NCBI RefSeq assembly: GCF_003323745.1
Contig: NZ_QOIL01000035.1
Coordinates: 1 to 64,000, forward strand
Reading direction: 5' to 3'
Length of the DNA: 64,000 bases
Origin: Sphaerisporangium album
GTDB lineage: Bacteria; Actinomycetota; Actinomycetes; Streptosporangiales; Streptosporangiaceae
How positions within the stretch are numbered: position 1 is the stretch's first letter; every line of letters begins with the position of its first letter. A program made the translations under genes and the position numbers. The notes under the pieces were generated by a model. It did no database searches and was not told the origin of the DNA. It worked only from the letters and a program-made list of their open reading frames with translations. Shown here one piece after another: positions 25,619 to 34,278 of this stretch.

Positions 25619-26629
25619 TCAGGCCGGGGATAGTTCCTCCAGCAGCATCTGGACCTCGTCAGCCTGAGGAGAGCCCATCTTCGTCAGCAACTGGCAGGCG
25701 TGGGATAGATGGCGCTGCGCCTCGGCCCCCTCGTCCAAAGCGATGGCGATCTTGCCCAGCCACGCCGAAGCGGTTGCTTCCATTGCGCGGGCGCCGACCA
25801 GATAGGCGTATTTCGCCGCGGTCTCCAGTTGGATCTTTGCCCGCTGAGACTTGCCCTGCACCGCAGAAACCTTGGCCCACTCGAGCAGCACACCCGCCTG
25901 ATTGAACAGGTCGTTGTCCTGCGCGAAGCTCTGGAATGCTTCGAGCAACATGGTGGTGGCCTGCTGGTAGCGACCCGCATCGCCCAGCGCCGCGCCGATC
26001 CGCCGCGTGATCAACGCTTCACCCTGGGGGTGGCCTAAGTAAGCGAACATGGCGTGCGCCCGCTTAAACACCTCCAGCGCCTCATTCACCCGTCCGAGTT
26101 CCACAAGGGCGGCACCCAGGCCCTCCAGCGCCAAGGCTTCGCCGCGCAGATAGCCGGCGTCGTGCTCCAGGCACGCGGCCTGCTCGTACAACGCCGCCGC
26201 GTCGGTGAAGCGGGCCACCCCCTGGTAGGCCGCAGCCAGTGCCCGCATCATCTGCGCCAACGCTCGCGCGGACGTGGACAGATGGGCCGACTCCAAGGCG
26301 AGTTCATGGGTGCTCACCCAGACGCCGTAAGCGGGGCGGTAGAGCAGAAGTGCGCCCAGAGTCTCGCACAGTTGCCAGGGCAGGTGATGCATGCCTTGCT
26401 GATGGGTGAGGTTGATCATGTGCTGGATCGTGGGCAGGTGCTGTTCGAGCCAGTCAAGAGCCGCTGTCGCGCGGTCGAAGGCTGGCCGCTGGGTGTGCAA
26501 TGCCGCGTAGGCAGGACCGAGGTGCTGGCGGTGGGGCATGACCACCAGGTCCGCGCGTGCCGCGTCACGTATTAGGTCCTGCGCTTGCACGGGGAGCGGA
26601 CGGGCGTCGGCCTGGGGTGCGTCGTTCAT
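25619..26629 (-). CDS. TPR-repeat protein, regulator-like
   Basis: Starts at ATG 26629 (MNDAPQADARPLPVQAQDLI) with AAGGGA upstream; the longer reading from 26842 has no support. The 336 residues are almost all tetratricopeptide helices, e.g. RALAAAYQGVARFTDAAALY, EALALEGLGAALVELGRVNE and ITRRIGAALGDAGRYQQATT, as in the C-terminal parts of SARP/AfsR or XRE-TPR regulators, but there is no HTH or ATPase here. It may be a stand-alone peptide- or partner-sensing module. Its 5' end and upstream region recur at 41094. Confidence 0.75.
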   Translation of the reverse strand: MNDAPQADARPLPVQAQDLIRDAARADLVVMPHRQHLGPAYAALHTQRPAFDRATAALDWLEQHLPTIQHMINLTHQQGMHHLPWQLCETLGALLLYRPAYGVWVSTHELALESAHLSTSARALAQMMRALAAAYQGVARFTDAAALYEQAACLEHDAGYLRGEALALEGLGAALVELGRVNEALEVFKRAHAMFAYLGHPQGEALITRRIGAALGDAGRYQQATTMLLEAFQSFAQDNDLFNQAGVLLEWAKVSAVQGKSQRAKIQLETAAKYAYLVGARAMEATASAWLGKIAIALDEGAEAQRHLSHACQLLTKMGSPQADEVQMLLEELSPA

Positions 26630-26683
26630 TTGCTCGTTCCCTTGTGGTCGTCGCGGCGTAAGTAGGTGGCGGCAGGGGTAATG
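26574..26683. repeat. 110-bp sequence shared with 41094-41203
   Basis: Covers the first 19 codons and upstream region of the TPR gene. The two copies agree at all but roughly ten positions and lie in the same orientation. See the entry at 41094. Confidence 0.85.
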
Positions 26684-27237
26684 ACCCGTGGCTATGCAGG
26701 CGAGATCGAGCACCGGATGTTGCCCACTTCCGGCACCGCTCCGCGATCTCGCAGCAAGATCAATGTTGGCGAGCTTGGGCACCACCGCGTCACCCAGCTT
26801 CAAGCGGCAGCGACGAGAAGCGTAGAAACGCGCCGCGACCATCGGCCGGCCGAGTGGTGCTCGAACTCATCGACACCACCTCGCGGCCGGGCAGGGTGGT
26901 GTCGGCACTCACCAACATCTGGTGCCCGCACTCGGCGACGAAGCCAGACCCGTCAGTGTGGCGTGTCGACGAACAGGCGCGCATCCTGCTGCTTGCGGAT
27001 CGACAAGACGGACGCTGGCGCCTGTCTAGGACGAATCAGTGATCGAGAGAGGACAGGTCAGGCGCCTTCTCGCCACTACCTGCCCGGCCGGTTGATCCTG
27101 ACCCGCTACATCGGCAGTCGTCGTCGGGCGGCGGACGACTCTGTCGCGGGAATCGGCAAAGCCAGCAACAGAGGGGTCACGGTGTGTGACATCGGTCGGG
27201 GATCCGCGACTCACCGGGTGACCATCCTGCGGGTATC
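26684..27237. other. Gene-poor stretch
   Basis: About 550 nt. A leftward frame at 26790-26984 (GFVAECGHQMLVSADTTLPG, REVVSMSSSTTRPADG) has some coding character but no clear start signal. Otherwise I see nothing. Confidence 0.4.
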
Positions 27238-28383
27238 TCATAGGGTCATCGTGATCAGCTGCAGGCCGGTGCGGTCACCAACATCGGTGATCTGCACCGT
27301 CGCACCCACGCGTTGTGCCAGGGCCATGTAATCGCTGTGAGTACGCTCCTGTCCGCCCCATAACATGACCGCGCCTTGCATGTCCGTGGCCAGGACCCCC
27401 TCGGGTATGAGCCGGTCGACCAGTACCGCGATGGCGCCCGTACCACGAAGGTGTCCCAGCAAACGCAGCACAGCGGCGCCGCCCGCGTGGCTACGGATGG
27501 CGCTGCCCAGCAGATAGACCCCCGCGCCGCGAGGGCTGAGGGCCATCAGGTCACCGCCGGCCACCCGCACGCGATGGGCCAGCTTGCGGTACCAACGGCG
27601 CGTGGAGAGCATCTCCGGCCGATCGACCAGCACTGCGCTAAGGGACTGCTGAACCTGCAGGATGTCGGCCAGCAGTAGGCCACCGCCGCCGGTGACATCC
27701 ACCACGGTGGTGGCGGCCGCGAACAGCGATGACTGTCCAGCAAGGCGAGAGGCCCCCCGTTGTGCCCACCTGGCCATGTAGTGACCGGCCAGCACTCTGA
27801 TCACAGGGTTTCGCAGCAGGTCCTCGTAGGCGAGGCCGTAGCAGCCGCCCAGCGGGCAGACCCGGATACCCGTCGCTGGGGGAAGTCCCCTCACGGCCTG
27901 CTCCCATCCCGGTGCACCAGCGACCAGCACGGCCGGGCGCATCCGATGCCCGCCTGAACTGGCTGACGTGCTCGCCTGTCCCAGCGGGCCCAGCGTGTAC
28001 CGCTGCCTGATACGGATGAGGACGCCCTCCGGCAGTTGCCTGAGTGTCCGGGTCAGGGACGACTCGGTTACATCGCACCGGTGGGCCAGTTCCGACGCTG
28101 TCAGCGGACCTGCGGCCAAGTGGTCGAACAGGCCGACATGCGTGCAGGCCAGCGCCGCAGCGAACTGGTCGACGATGGTGGCCCGCTGCGTCGTCAGCTC
28201 ACTGGCCGTCGTCAGCGTGAGGCGCGAAGGCGACCACGGTCGCACCATGGTCGTCGCGCCCGCAGTGCCTGCGACGGCACCACCTACTGCGGGGGAGGGC
28301 CTCAGGGGCGTCGCGCCCTTCCCGCAGCCACGTGCGAGCGTTGACAGCTCATCGTTGAGCTCCATGCAATCTGCGCCTTTCAT
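27238..28383 (-). CDS. SAM-dependent O-methyltransferase
   Basis: A 381-residue class I methyltransferase of the hydroxyindole/caffeic-acid O-methyltransferase type. After a disordered 60-residue N-terminus comes the winged-helix dimerisation domain (ACTHVGLFDHLAAGPLTASE, LAHRCDVTESSLTRTLRQL). Then the SAM fold: TTVVDVTGGGGLLLADILQ is motif I, AVLVDRPEML motif II, VAGGDLMALSPRGAGVYLLG and AIAVLVDRLIPEG follow. It methylates a hydroxyl on an unknown, probably aromatic, small molecule. Its ATG overlaps (ATGA) the end of the broken methyltransferase frame upstream. Confidence 0.85.
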   Translation of the reverse strand: MKGADCMELNDELSTLARGCGKGATPLRPSPAVGGAVAGTAGATTMVRPWSPSRLTLTTASELTTQRATIVDQFAAALACTHVGLFDHLAAGPLTASELAHRCDVTESSLTRTLRQLPEGVLIRIRQRYTLGPLGQASTSASSGGHRMRPAVLVAGAPGWEQAVRGLPPATGIRVCPLGGCYGLAYEDLLRNPVIRVLAGHYMARWAQRGASRLAGQSSLFAAATTVVDVTGGGGLLLADILQVQQSLSAVLVDRPEMLSTRRWYRKLAHRVRVAGGDLMALSPRGAGVYLLGSAIRSHAGGAAVLRLLGHLRGTGAIAVLVDRLIPEGVLATDMQGAVMLWGGQERTHSDYMALAQRVGATVQITDVGDRTGLQLITMTL

Positions 28384-28800
28384 TTTCCGGCAATTGGCGT
28401 CAATATCGCGGCGGCAGAGCGGCCCAATACCAGACCAGTGCAGCTGTCTACCGGGCCGGTGTCAGGCGATGACCGGGGGGAGCGATACGGCAGCAGATCA
28501 GCGACAGGCCCCAGGGCAGTGGCTGGATCGCCAAGTCGAACCGATAAGCCGGCGGACTTTAGCAGCGCCGTGTACTCGTCGGTGGTCTTTGCCCTGGCAT
28601 CGAACACGGCGAGCATGCACAGGGCTACATCGCGGGGGGATGGAGCTGGTCGCCGCTCGGCAGCAGCGAGTCGCCCAGCCACAGGCGGCCGTGCGGTGCC
28701 CGCATCGGGAACGGGAGGTTCTGCGCCTCTTCTCTTGCCGGTTTGACCGCGGCTCCGTCGAGTAGTGGCACGTCCTCAGTGCTCTCTGCTGCTTGTGACC
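28380..28800 (-). pseudogene. C-terminal remnant of a second O-methyltransferase
   Basis: The frame from 28682 (PSPRDVALCMLAVFDARAKT, TDEYTALLKSAGLSVRLGDP) is the typical C-terminus of an O-methyltransferase. Its upstream partner, GRLWLGDSLLPSGDQLHPP, is in a different frame. Adding one base to the G6 run at 28634-28639 joins them as HPPRDVALCML. Even joined, only about 130 residues remain and the SAM-binding core is absent. Relic of a duplicated methyltransferase, or a very short co-factor-less protein. Confidence 0.6.
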
Positions 28801-28802
28801 CA

Positions 28803-29609
28803 TCACGCGGCCGGCCTGATCTCCGCGACACCGCCCAGCAGATGCCACCGGCCCGAACTCTCATCCCCCTGGCGAGCGCGGTGCGGATGCCACGATGACA
28901 CCTCCACCACTCCAGGCCCGAGCAACCTTGTGCCGCCGAACAGATGGCGGATCTGCTCGGCGGACCTGAGATAGAGGGGACTCGACGTCTTGGCGTACAC
29001 GGCTGCGGCCGCGGAGGCGTCCTTGGGGTGTAAGCCATCACCACACAGATGAGAGATCACCAGGAAACTCCCGTCGGGCATCGCCGCACACAACTGCTCG
29101 ACGATCGCGCCAGGATCCTCCTGGTCGGACAGGTGGTGCAAGACCGAGGTCATCACGAGACCGACACCAGAGCCTGGTATCCACTCGGACAGCAGACGCG
29201 CCGCCACCGAGGTAGGCTGACGAAGATCAGCCTCAACGATCACAGCCGAAGGCTCTCTGAGGAGCGCACGGCCGTGCACCAGCACTATGGGGTCGTTGTC
29301 GACGTACACCGTGTGAGCGGACGAATCAACTCGCACGGCGACCTCATGGGTGTTGGTCCCATCGGGCCCGGGCAATCCCGAGCCGAGATCGGCTATCAAA
29401 GCGGTGCCACACGCGACAACATGCCTTACCGCGGCGATGACAAAGGCTCGACCGGCCAGCGCGACCTCTGCCGCGTTCGGGGCGATTCGCAGCAGTCCAG
29501 CCGCTGCGGCTCGATCAACGGGGAAGTGCTTCTTACCCCCTTGCAACACTTCGCACAGTCGGGCGCTGTGCGACCGATCCACCTGGAGCAATGGCCCTGT
29601 CGCCCTCAT
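28803..29609 (-). CDS. DUF574-like SAM-dependent methyltransferase
   Basis: A 268-residue member of the actinobacterial DUF574/Methyltransf_19 family. It contains VLQGGKKHFPVDRAAAAGLL (equivalent of the family's LLGGKDNYxADR), AFVIAAVRHVV, ALIADLGSGLPGPDGTNTHE (SAM motif I), VYVDNDPIVLVHGRALL (motif II), VGLVMTSVLHHLSDQEDPGA and GSFLVISHL. Substrate unknown; relatives often sit beside XRE regulators, as here with the divergent 29920 gene. The bipartite TGTTAACC motif is 158 nt upstream. Compare with the paralogue at 54330. Confidence 0.85.
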   Translation of the reverse strand: MRATGPLLQVDRSHSARLCEVLQGGKKHFPVDRAAAAGLLRIAPNAAEVALAGRAFVIAAVRHVVACGTALIADLGSGLPGPDGTNTHEVAVRVDSSAHTVYVDNDPIVLVHGRALLREPSAVIVEADLRQPTSVAARLLSEWIPGSGVGLVMTSVLHHLSDQEDPGAIVEQLCAAMPDGSFLVISHLCGDGLHPKDASAAAAVYAKTSSPLYLRSAEQIRHLFGGTRLLGPGVVEVSSWHPHRARQGDESSGRWHLLGGVAEIRPAA

Positions 29610-29919
29610 ATCACCTCAGCCCCTGCCTGCTCTGCGACCAGTGACCGCGAGCAACCGGGACTGGGTCACGAGTCGCAGCTCCATGCCTTCAAAACCGGCC
29701 ATGCGTTGCATCGCTCGGCGGATTCCGTTCTCTGACCTTGACAGCATCGCCGGAGGCGAGGACAGAGGCGACTCCCAATTCGGTTAACATCAGGGATCGT
29801 CACTGACCTGGATCAATACTGAGGAGATCGTGCTCAAGTGACCTGTTAGGGTCTACTACACCAGGCGGAGCAACAGGCATGGATCGCCGCACCGATGGGC
29901 AGGAGGTTGAATCGCGCTG
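29610..29919. other. Divergent intergenic region holding the shared promoter motif
   Basis: About 310 nt between the leftward DUF574-like gene and the rightward XRE gene. The only distinctive element is the 44-nt bipartite motif at 29768-29811. Confidence 0.6.
29768..29811 (-). promoter_or_regulatory. Bipartite shared upstream motif, copy 1
   Basis: On the minus strand: CCAGGTCAG (29811-29803), 13 nt, TGTTAACC (29789-29782), four variable nt, TGGGAGTCGC (29777-29768). It lies upstream of the DUF574-like methyltransferase start at 29609. Three further copies are at 48757, 54140 and 58703 with identical spacing. Confidence 0.85.
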
Positions 29920-31479
29920 ATGTCGGTTAATTCACGCGATCGTGGCCGTCGCTCTCAAGAGCTCATCAGCCGGGGCTTTACCCGGGAGCAGGTTGCCGCG
30001 ATCTGGGAGGCACAACACCCGAACATCTCCCCTCGTGTTGCTTTCCGCTGGGCGCACAACCTCACCCAGGAGCAAGTGGCAGACCGGTGGAATGCGCTCG
30101 ACCCTGGCACTGTGACGATGACCAAGGCCCGGATCAGCCACTTTGAATGCTGGCCGGAGACCAGCACTGGCCGCCGCCCGGCCGTCGCCCAGCTGGACAT
30201 GCTCGCCCGCATCTACCAGACGACAGCTCGGCAGTTACTCACCAGCAAGGAGTATGACCTTTACGGCGCCAAGAGCCAGGCGGCGATCAACCGGATTGAC
30301 CATCGGCCGCTCGGCGATGGCCGAAGATCCCATAATCCGCAAATCGAGCCGAACAACGTCCCACCCAGCGAGCCGGTATCCGAGCTGTGCGATTTGGCAG
30401 GGGATGGAATCCTCGCCGCCGTGAGACTCTCTGCTGAGGGAGAATCCCCGAGACTAGAAGAAATCCTCAGGACCTGGGATGAGACTATGCGGCGACGCGA
30501 CCTTTTCACACTTACCGGAGGCATGGCGGCGACGTTCCTGACCCCGGCCGCACCGGCAACGTTCTCGTTGCCGGAATTCGGTCCGCAGCTATACGCGATG
30601 TGCGCGCAGTTGACGGCAACCTACCGTCAGATGGACAACATGCTGGGGCCCCACGCCGTGTACGGACAGGCCGTAGATCATCACAAACAGCTGATCAGGT
30701 GGCTCCGGTACGCCGAAAGCATCAAGGTGCGGAAGCATCTCAGCGCGTTGGCCGTCGATGCCGGCGGCTTGGCCTCGTGGCTGTGCCTTGATCTGGAGCA
30801 ATACGACCAGGCGTTCCACCTGGCCCGTCAGTCTGCCGCCATCGCGCAGGAGCACGATCATGATGTTGGCCGGCAGGCTTACATGGTCGGACGGATGAGT
30901 CGCATCCTGTCCGAGTGCGCTCGCTTCGAGCAGGCGTTGCAACTGGCTGACGAGGCGATGCGGCTTGCCGGCAGCAAATCGGCCGCGGTACTGATCTCAT
31001 GGCTCGCAGTCACTCGCGCGTTCATCCACGCGTGTCTGGGGGATGATCGGTCATGCCGAAAAGACCTGGATACGGCTGCTCAGTTTCTGGAGCGCGCGGA
31101 AGGGCAACCTGCGGAGAACTACCTCGCGTTCCATGATCAAGCCCATCTCCTCAAGATGCAGGGACTCTGTCTTCTCAAACTCGGCGAGCACTCATCGTCG
31201 ATGGTGACGGAGGGGCGGCTGGCGATTGATCGGGCGTTTGCCACATGGCCGGCAACGGCCGTTCGCGCCTCAGCGGAGGTGTTGGCCGCTCGAGCCTCAG
31301 CGCGTATAGCGCAACGCGAGATACCGGAGGCCGCATCCTTGACCGGCCAGGCCTACAGAATCGCCATGCGAACGCAATCACCTCGCAACCTGCGCGCCGT
31401 CGCTCATCTGCGCCTTCGACTGCGTCCCTACCGGCATACCGATGCGGTCAGGGACCTGGACGACCAGCTCGCTCTGTGA
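29920..31479 (+). CDS. XRE-family transcriptional regulator with TPR tail
   Basis: A 519-residue regulator. The N-terminal about 115 residues contain an extended HTH (RVAFRWAHNLTQEQVADRWN, TKARISHFECWP, LDMLARIYQTTARQLL), typical of actinobacterial Scr1/XRE-TPR proteins. The middle RRRDLFTLTGGMAATFL is a family hallmark. From about residue 230 the protein is TPR-like helices (HLSALAVDAGGLASWLCLDL, RQAYMVGRMSRILSECARFE). Its stop overlaps the EamA transporter start (GTGA), so they are coupled. Divergent from the methyltransferase at 28803. Confidence 0.85.
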   Translation: MSVNSRDRGRRSQELISRGFTREQVAAIWEAQHPNISPRVAFRWAHNLTQEQVADRWNALDPGTVTMTKARISHFECWPETSTGRRPAVAQLDMLARIYQTTARQLLTSKEYDLYGAKSQAAINRIDHRPLGDGRRSHNPQIEPNNVPPSEPVSELCDLAGDGILAAVRLSAEGESPRLEEILRTWDETMRRRDLFTLTGGMAATFLTPAAPATFSLPEFGPQLYAMCAQLTATYRQMDNMLGPHAVYGQAVDHHKQLIRWLRYAESIKVRKHLSALAVDAGGLASWLCLDLEQYDQAFHLARQSAAIAQEHDHDVGRQAYMVGRMSRILSECARFEQALQLADEAMRLAGSKSAAVLISWLAVTRAFIHACLGDDRSCRKDLDTAAQFLERAEGQPAENYLAFHDQAHLLKMQGLCLLKLGEHSSSMVTEGRLAIDRAFATWPATAVRASAEVLAARASARIAQREIPEAASLTGQAYRIAMRTQSPRNLRAVAHLRLRLRPYRHTDAVRDLDDQLAL

Positions 31480-32324
31480 GTAGGCGAGATGGGGTCTTAC
31501 TGGTTCTGCTCGGCGCCATATGGGGGGCTATCTACCCGCTGACCGCTGTCGTGCTTCGCGACCTACCCGTTTCGGTGGTCGTCATCGCTCGTACTGGTTT
31601 GGCCGCGATAGTGCTGACTCCGTTGGCCCTCCGCAGCGGGGCGCTGAAGGCCGTGCGGGGCCGCTGGAGGGCAGTGTTGGTCGCAGCACTGGTACAGGTC
31701 GCCATCCCGTTGGCCTTACTGACTGGCGCGCAGCAGTACGTGTCCGCCGGGCTGGCCGCGATTCTCGTCGCCACCCAACCGGTTTGGGCAGCAGTATTGA
31801 GCGCCACTTTCAATAACGCTGTACGAGTACGGCAGATGACCGGTGTGCTGATCGGGTTGAGCGGGGTGATCGTGCTCTTCCTTGGCGACATCGACATTGG
31901 CAGCAGCAGTGGGTGGGCGGCAGTTGCACTTGTGGCCGCAGCAGTTTTCATCGCCGCAGGCGCGCTCTGGGTTGAAAGAACCCTTTCTGATGTCCCTGCG
32001 CTAGGAATCGCCACAGCTGCCATGGCAATCAGTACCGTGGTGATAGCACCATTTGCGGCCGTGGTGACAATCTCGCCGCCACCGCCATCCACGCTCGGAT
32101 TACTGCTGATTCTTAGTGTGGTGTCCACCGCTGGAGCGCTGGTGCTCTTCTACACTTTGATCCGTCGCATCGGCGCTGTACGTGCGAACCTCGCCGGATA
32201 TTTAGATCCGGGATTCGCGATCGGCTACAGCATAATCTTTCTTGGCGACCGTGCCACCCCGACCGCACTCATCGGCTTGTTCTTCATCCTTGCGGGCTCC
32301 TACATCGGTGCCATGAGCCGCTGA
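31476..32324 (+). CDS. EamA/DMT-family transporter
   Basis: A 282-residue drug/metabolite transporter with ten membrane helices in two EamA repeats. It begins SRRDGVLLVLLGAIWGAIYP, then VVVIARTGLAAIVLTPLALR, GAQQYVSAGLAAILVATQPV (end of first EamA unit), and the second repeat from GVLIGLSGVIVLFLGD to YLDPGFAIGYSIIFLGDRAT. The GTG at 31476 overlaps the previous stop by four bases. It probably exports a small metabolite under control of the coupled regulator. Confidence 0.9.
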   Translation: MSRRDGVLLVLLGAIWGAIYPLTAVVLRDLPVSVVVIARTGLAAIVLTPLALRSGALKAVRGRWRAVLVAALVQVAIPLALLTGAQQYVSAGLAAILVATQPVWAAVLSATFNNAVRVRQMTGVLIGLSGVIVLFLGDIDIGSSSGWAAVALVAAAVFIAAGALWVERTLSDVPALGIATAAMAISTVVIAPFAAVVTISPPPPSTLGLLLILSVVSTAGALVLFYTLIRRIGAVRANLAGYLDPGFAIGYSIIFLGDRATPTALIGLFFILAGSYIGAMSR

Positions 32325-32394
32325 CCTCCAGGAGCAGATGAGTGCACATGCTGGCGCGCCCCATAGACCCCACCGTCCATACTCTGCTGGGCGG

Positions 32395-32720
32395 CCCACG
32401 CGGCAACGGCGTGCTCAAGGTGGCGGGCTGGACGCGGGCAAGGTGACCGCGTTCATGGTGGAGCATTACCGGGACCGCAACAGCTGGTCGGCGAAGGCGA
32501 TGGTGACGTCGCTGCGGGCGTTCCTGCGGTTCGCTCACGCGACCGGGCGGACGGCCCCGTCCCGCTGGCGGGCGCGGTCCCGGCGGTGGCGTCCTGGCGG
32601 CTGGCGTCGCTGCCGCGCGGCCTGTCGGGGGCCGAGGTGGACGGGCTCGTGGCGGCGACCGACCGCCAGGCTGAGGTGGGCGGTGCAGTGGGCCACGGAG
32701 GCGAGGTCCGCGGATAGAGC
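32395..32720 (+). pseudogene. N-terminal fragment of a tyrosine recombinase/integrase
   Basis: KVTAFMVEHYRDRNSWSAKA and MVTSLRAFLRFAHATGRTA match the SAM-like core-binding domain of tyrosine integrases. Restoring one base at the C4 run (32555-32558) continues into PVPLAGAVPAVASWRLASLP and RGLSGAEVDGLVAATDR, which is the normal continuation. The catalytic domain with the R-HxxR-Y residues is absent. A relic of an integrated element. Confidence 0.7.
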
Positions 32721-32837
32721 ATGGGTTGAAGCCGTTCTGTACGCCTCGTCCGCATACTGGGCATGAACGGGCACGCGCCTTCTGGACAGGGCGAGCGCCG
32801 ACTACGCCGGGCATCCGGCGGGAGAGAGGGCCGAGCA

Positions 32838-34040
32838 ATGACCCGGTGGAGCGACTATACGACTGGCGAGCGGATCAAAATTCTGCGCGCGGGGATGACC
32901 CAGGAACAGCTCGCCGAGGCGACTGAGCTGTCGGTCGCGACGATCCGCAAGGTTGAGCGAGACCTGGGGGGTGGGTTGCCGTCGCTCTTGAGGATCTCGG
33001 CCGCGCTGCACACAGACGTGTCGGTGGTGCTCGGCCAGCAGGAGCCCCGTCGAGCGATGCGCCGCGACGACCGGGCAATGTTGCGAGAGCTGTCGCGGGC
33101 TGTCCACGACACCGCGGCCGGGGTTGGCGGCGACCTTGAGCCCGTGTCCGCCGGCGAGGTGACGGCCGGGCTCGCGGCGGCATGGGACCGATACCGCGCC
33201 GGGCAGTACGCCACGGCGGGCGCGTTGGTGGCCATCGCCGTCCGGCAGGCCGCGGCCGTCGCCCATACGATGCCTGTGGGCAGGGAAGGAGCAGCCGCGT
33301 CGGTGATGGCCGACGCCTTCCGGCTGGCGTCCTACGTCGCCAATCAATTCGGCGCCCGCGACCTGGCCTACGCCGGAATCGGGCATGCCGCCGTACAGGC
33401 TGAGCTCGCGGGCGATGAGGTGCGGTCGGCGATGGTTGCTTCGGGAAGGTCGTGGATCTACCTGCGGGACGCCCGCCTCGACCAGGCGTCGGTCACGGCC
33501 GAACGTTCCTATCTGATGATCGAGCCCCGCTACAGCGACAACGATCCCGAACTTTTGGCCACCTACGGGTGGCACGTGACGTTCGCGGCGGTCGTGGCGG
33601 CCCGCGATGGGGACGTGACGCGGGCCGACGACCTGCTCTCCCAGGGGCACGCGGTCGCGGCGAGAATCGGCCGGGACGTGTCGGTCAACGGGACAGCGTT
33701 CGGCCCGGCGACCGTCCAAGCCCAAGCCGTCGGCCTCCAGGTGTCGACCGGACGGCCCGGCAAGGCCCTGGAAACCTACGCCACGATGGGCGACACCTCC
33801 GCCCTCACCCCCGCCGCCCGCAACCGGCTCCACCTCGACGTCGCCCTCGCCCTCGCCGAGACCCGCCAATGGGACGCCTCCCTCGACACCCTGCTGGATG
33901 TATGCACCGCCAGCCCCGACTGGGCCCGCCACCAGGCACTCCCCGACGTCATAGCCCGCCGCGCCCAGCACGCCAACCCCACCGCCTCCCGCTACCGCAA
34001 ACTCGCCGCGATCCTTGGCACCTCGCACACCGGCCACTGA
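32838..34040 (+). CDS. XRE-family regulator of the lanthipeptide region
   Basis: Starts at ATG 32838 with GGAGAGAGGG upstream. The 400 residues begin with a cro/C1-type HTH (TGERIKILRAGMTQEQLAEA, TELSVATIRKVERDLGGGLP, SLLRISAALHTDVSVVLG) and continue with a helical sensing domain containing TPR-like units (WDRYRAGQYATAGALVAIAV, ATYGWHVTFAAVVAARDGDV). It lies 238 nt upstream of the FxLD methyltransferase and is the likely regulator of that cluster, an inference from position. The interval contains a GATACG-ccc-CGTATC palindrome (34056-34070). Confidence 0.85.
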   Translation: MTRWSDYTTGERIKILRAGMTQEQLAEATELSVATIRKVERDLGGGLPSLLRISAALHTDVSVVLGQQEPRRAMRRDDRAMLRELSRAVHDTAAGVGGDLEPVSAGEVTAGLAAAWDRYRAGQYATAGALVAIAVRQAAAVAHTMPVGREGAAASVMADAFRLASYVANQFGARDLAYAGIGHAAVQAELAGDEVRSAMVASGRSWIYLRDARLDQASVTAERSYLMIEPRYSDNDPELLATYGWHVTFAAVVAARDGDVTRADDLLSQGHAVAARIGRDVSVNGTAFGPATVQAQAVGLQVSTGRPGKALETYATMGDTSALTPAARNRLHLDVALALAETRQWDASLDTLLDVCTASPDWARHQALPDVIARRAQHANPTASRYRKLAAILGTSHTGH

Positions 34041-34055
34041 CAACGGTCTCCGGTT

Positions 34056-34070
34056 GATACGCCCCGTATC
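34056..34070. promoter_or_regulatory. Palindrome downstream of the XRE gene
   Basis: GATACG and CGTATC around CCC, 15 nt after the regulator's stop and about 210 nt before the lanthipeptide methyltransferase. A possible operator for the XRE protein or a weak terminator. Confidence 0.4.
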
Positions 34071-34278
34071 ACTTTCACCCAGCGTGATCACATCAGTGAC
34101 ACATGGCGTGCCTTCACGCTCGCGACCGGCCGGCTCATCGTGGGGTCAGGCCGAGTCGTTCGGCTGAAAGCGGTTCGCCGGTCGGGCAGCATGAGAGCCC
34201 GCCACCGGGATGACTCCCGGGGCATCCGGGGGCCGCCTGCGCCACGGCGGCCCGTACGCATCGTGAGAGGGCATCCTT

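Noticed and set aside
26790-26984. Small leftward frame GFVAECGHQMLVSADTTLPG
   Set aside because: Some coding look, but no ribosome binding site and no recognisable family; kept only as a note in the intergenic entry.
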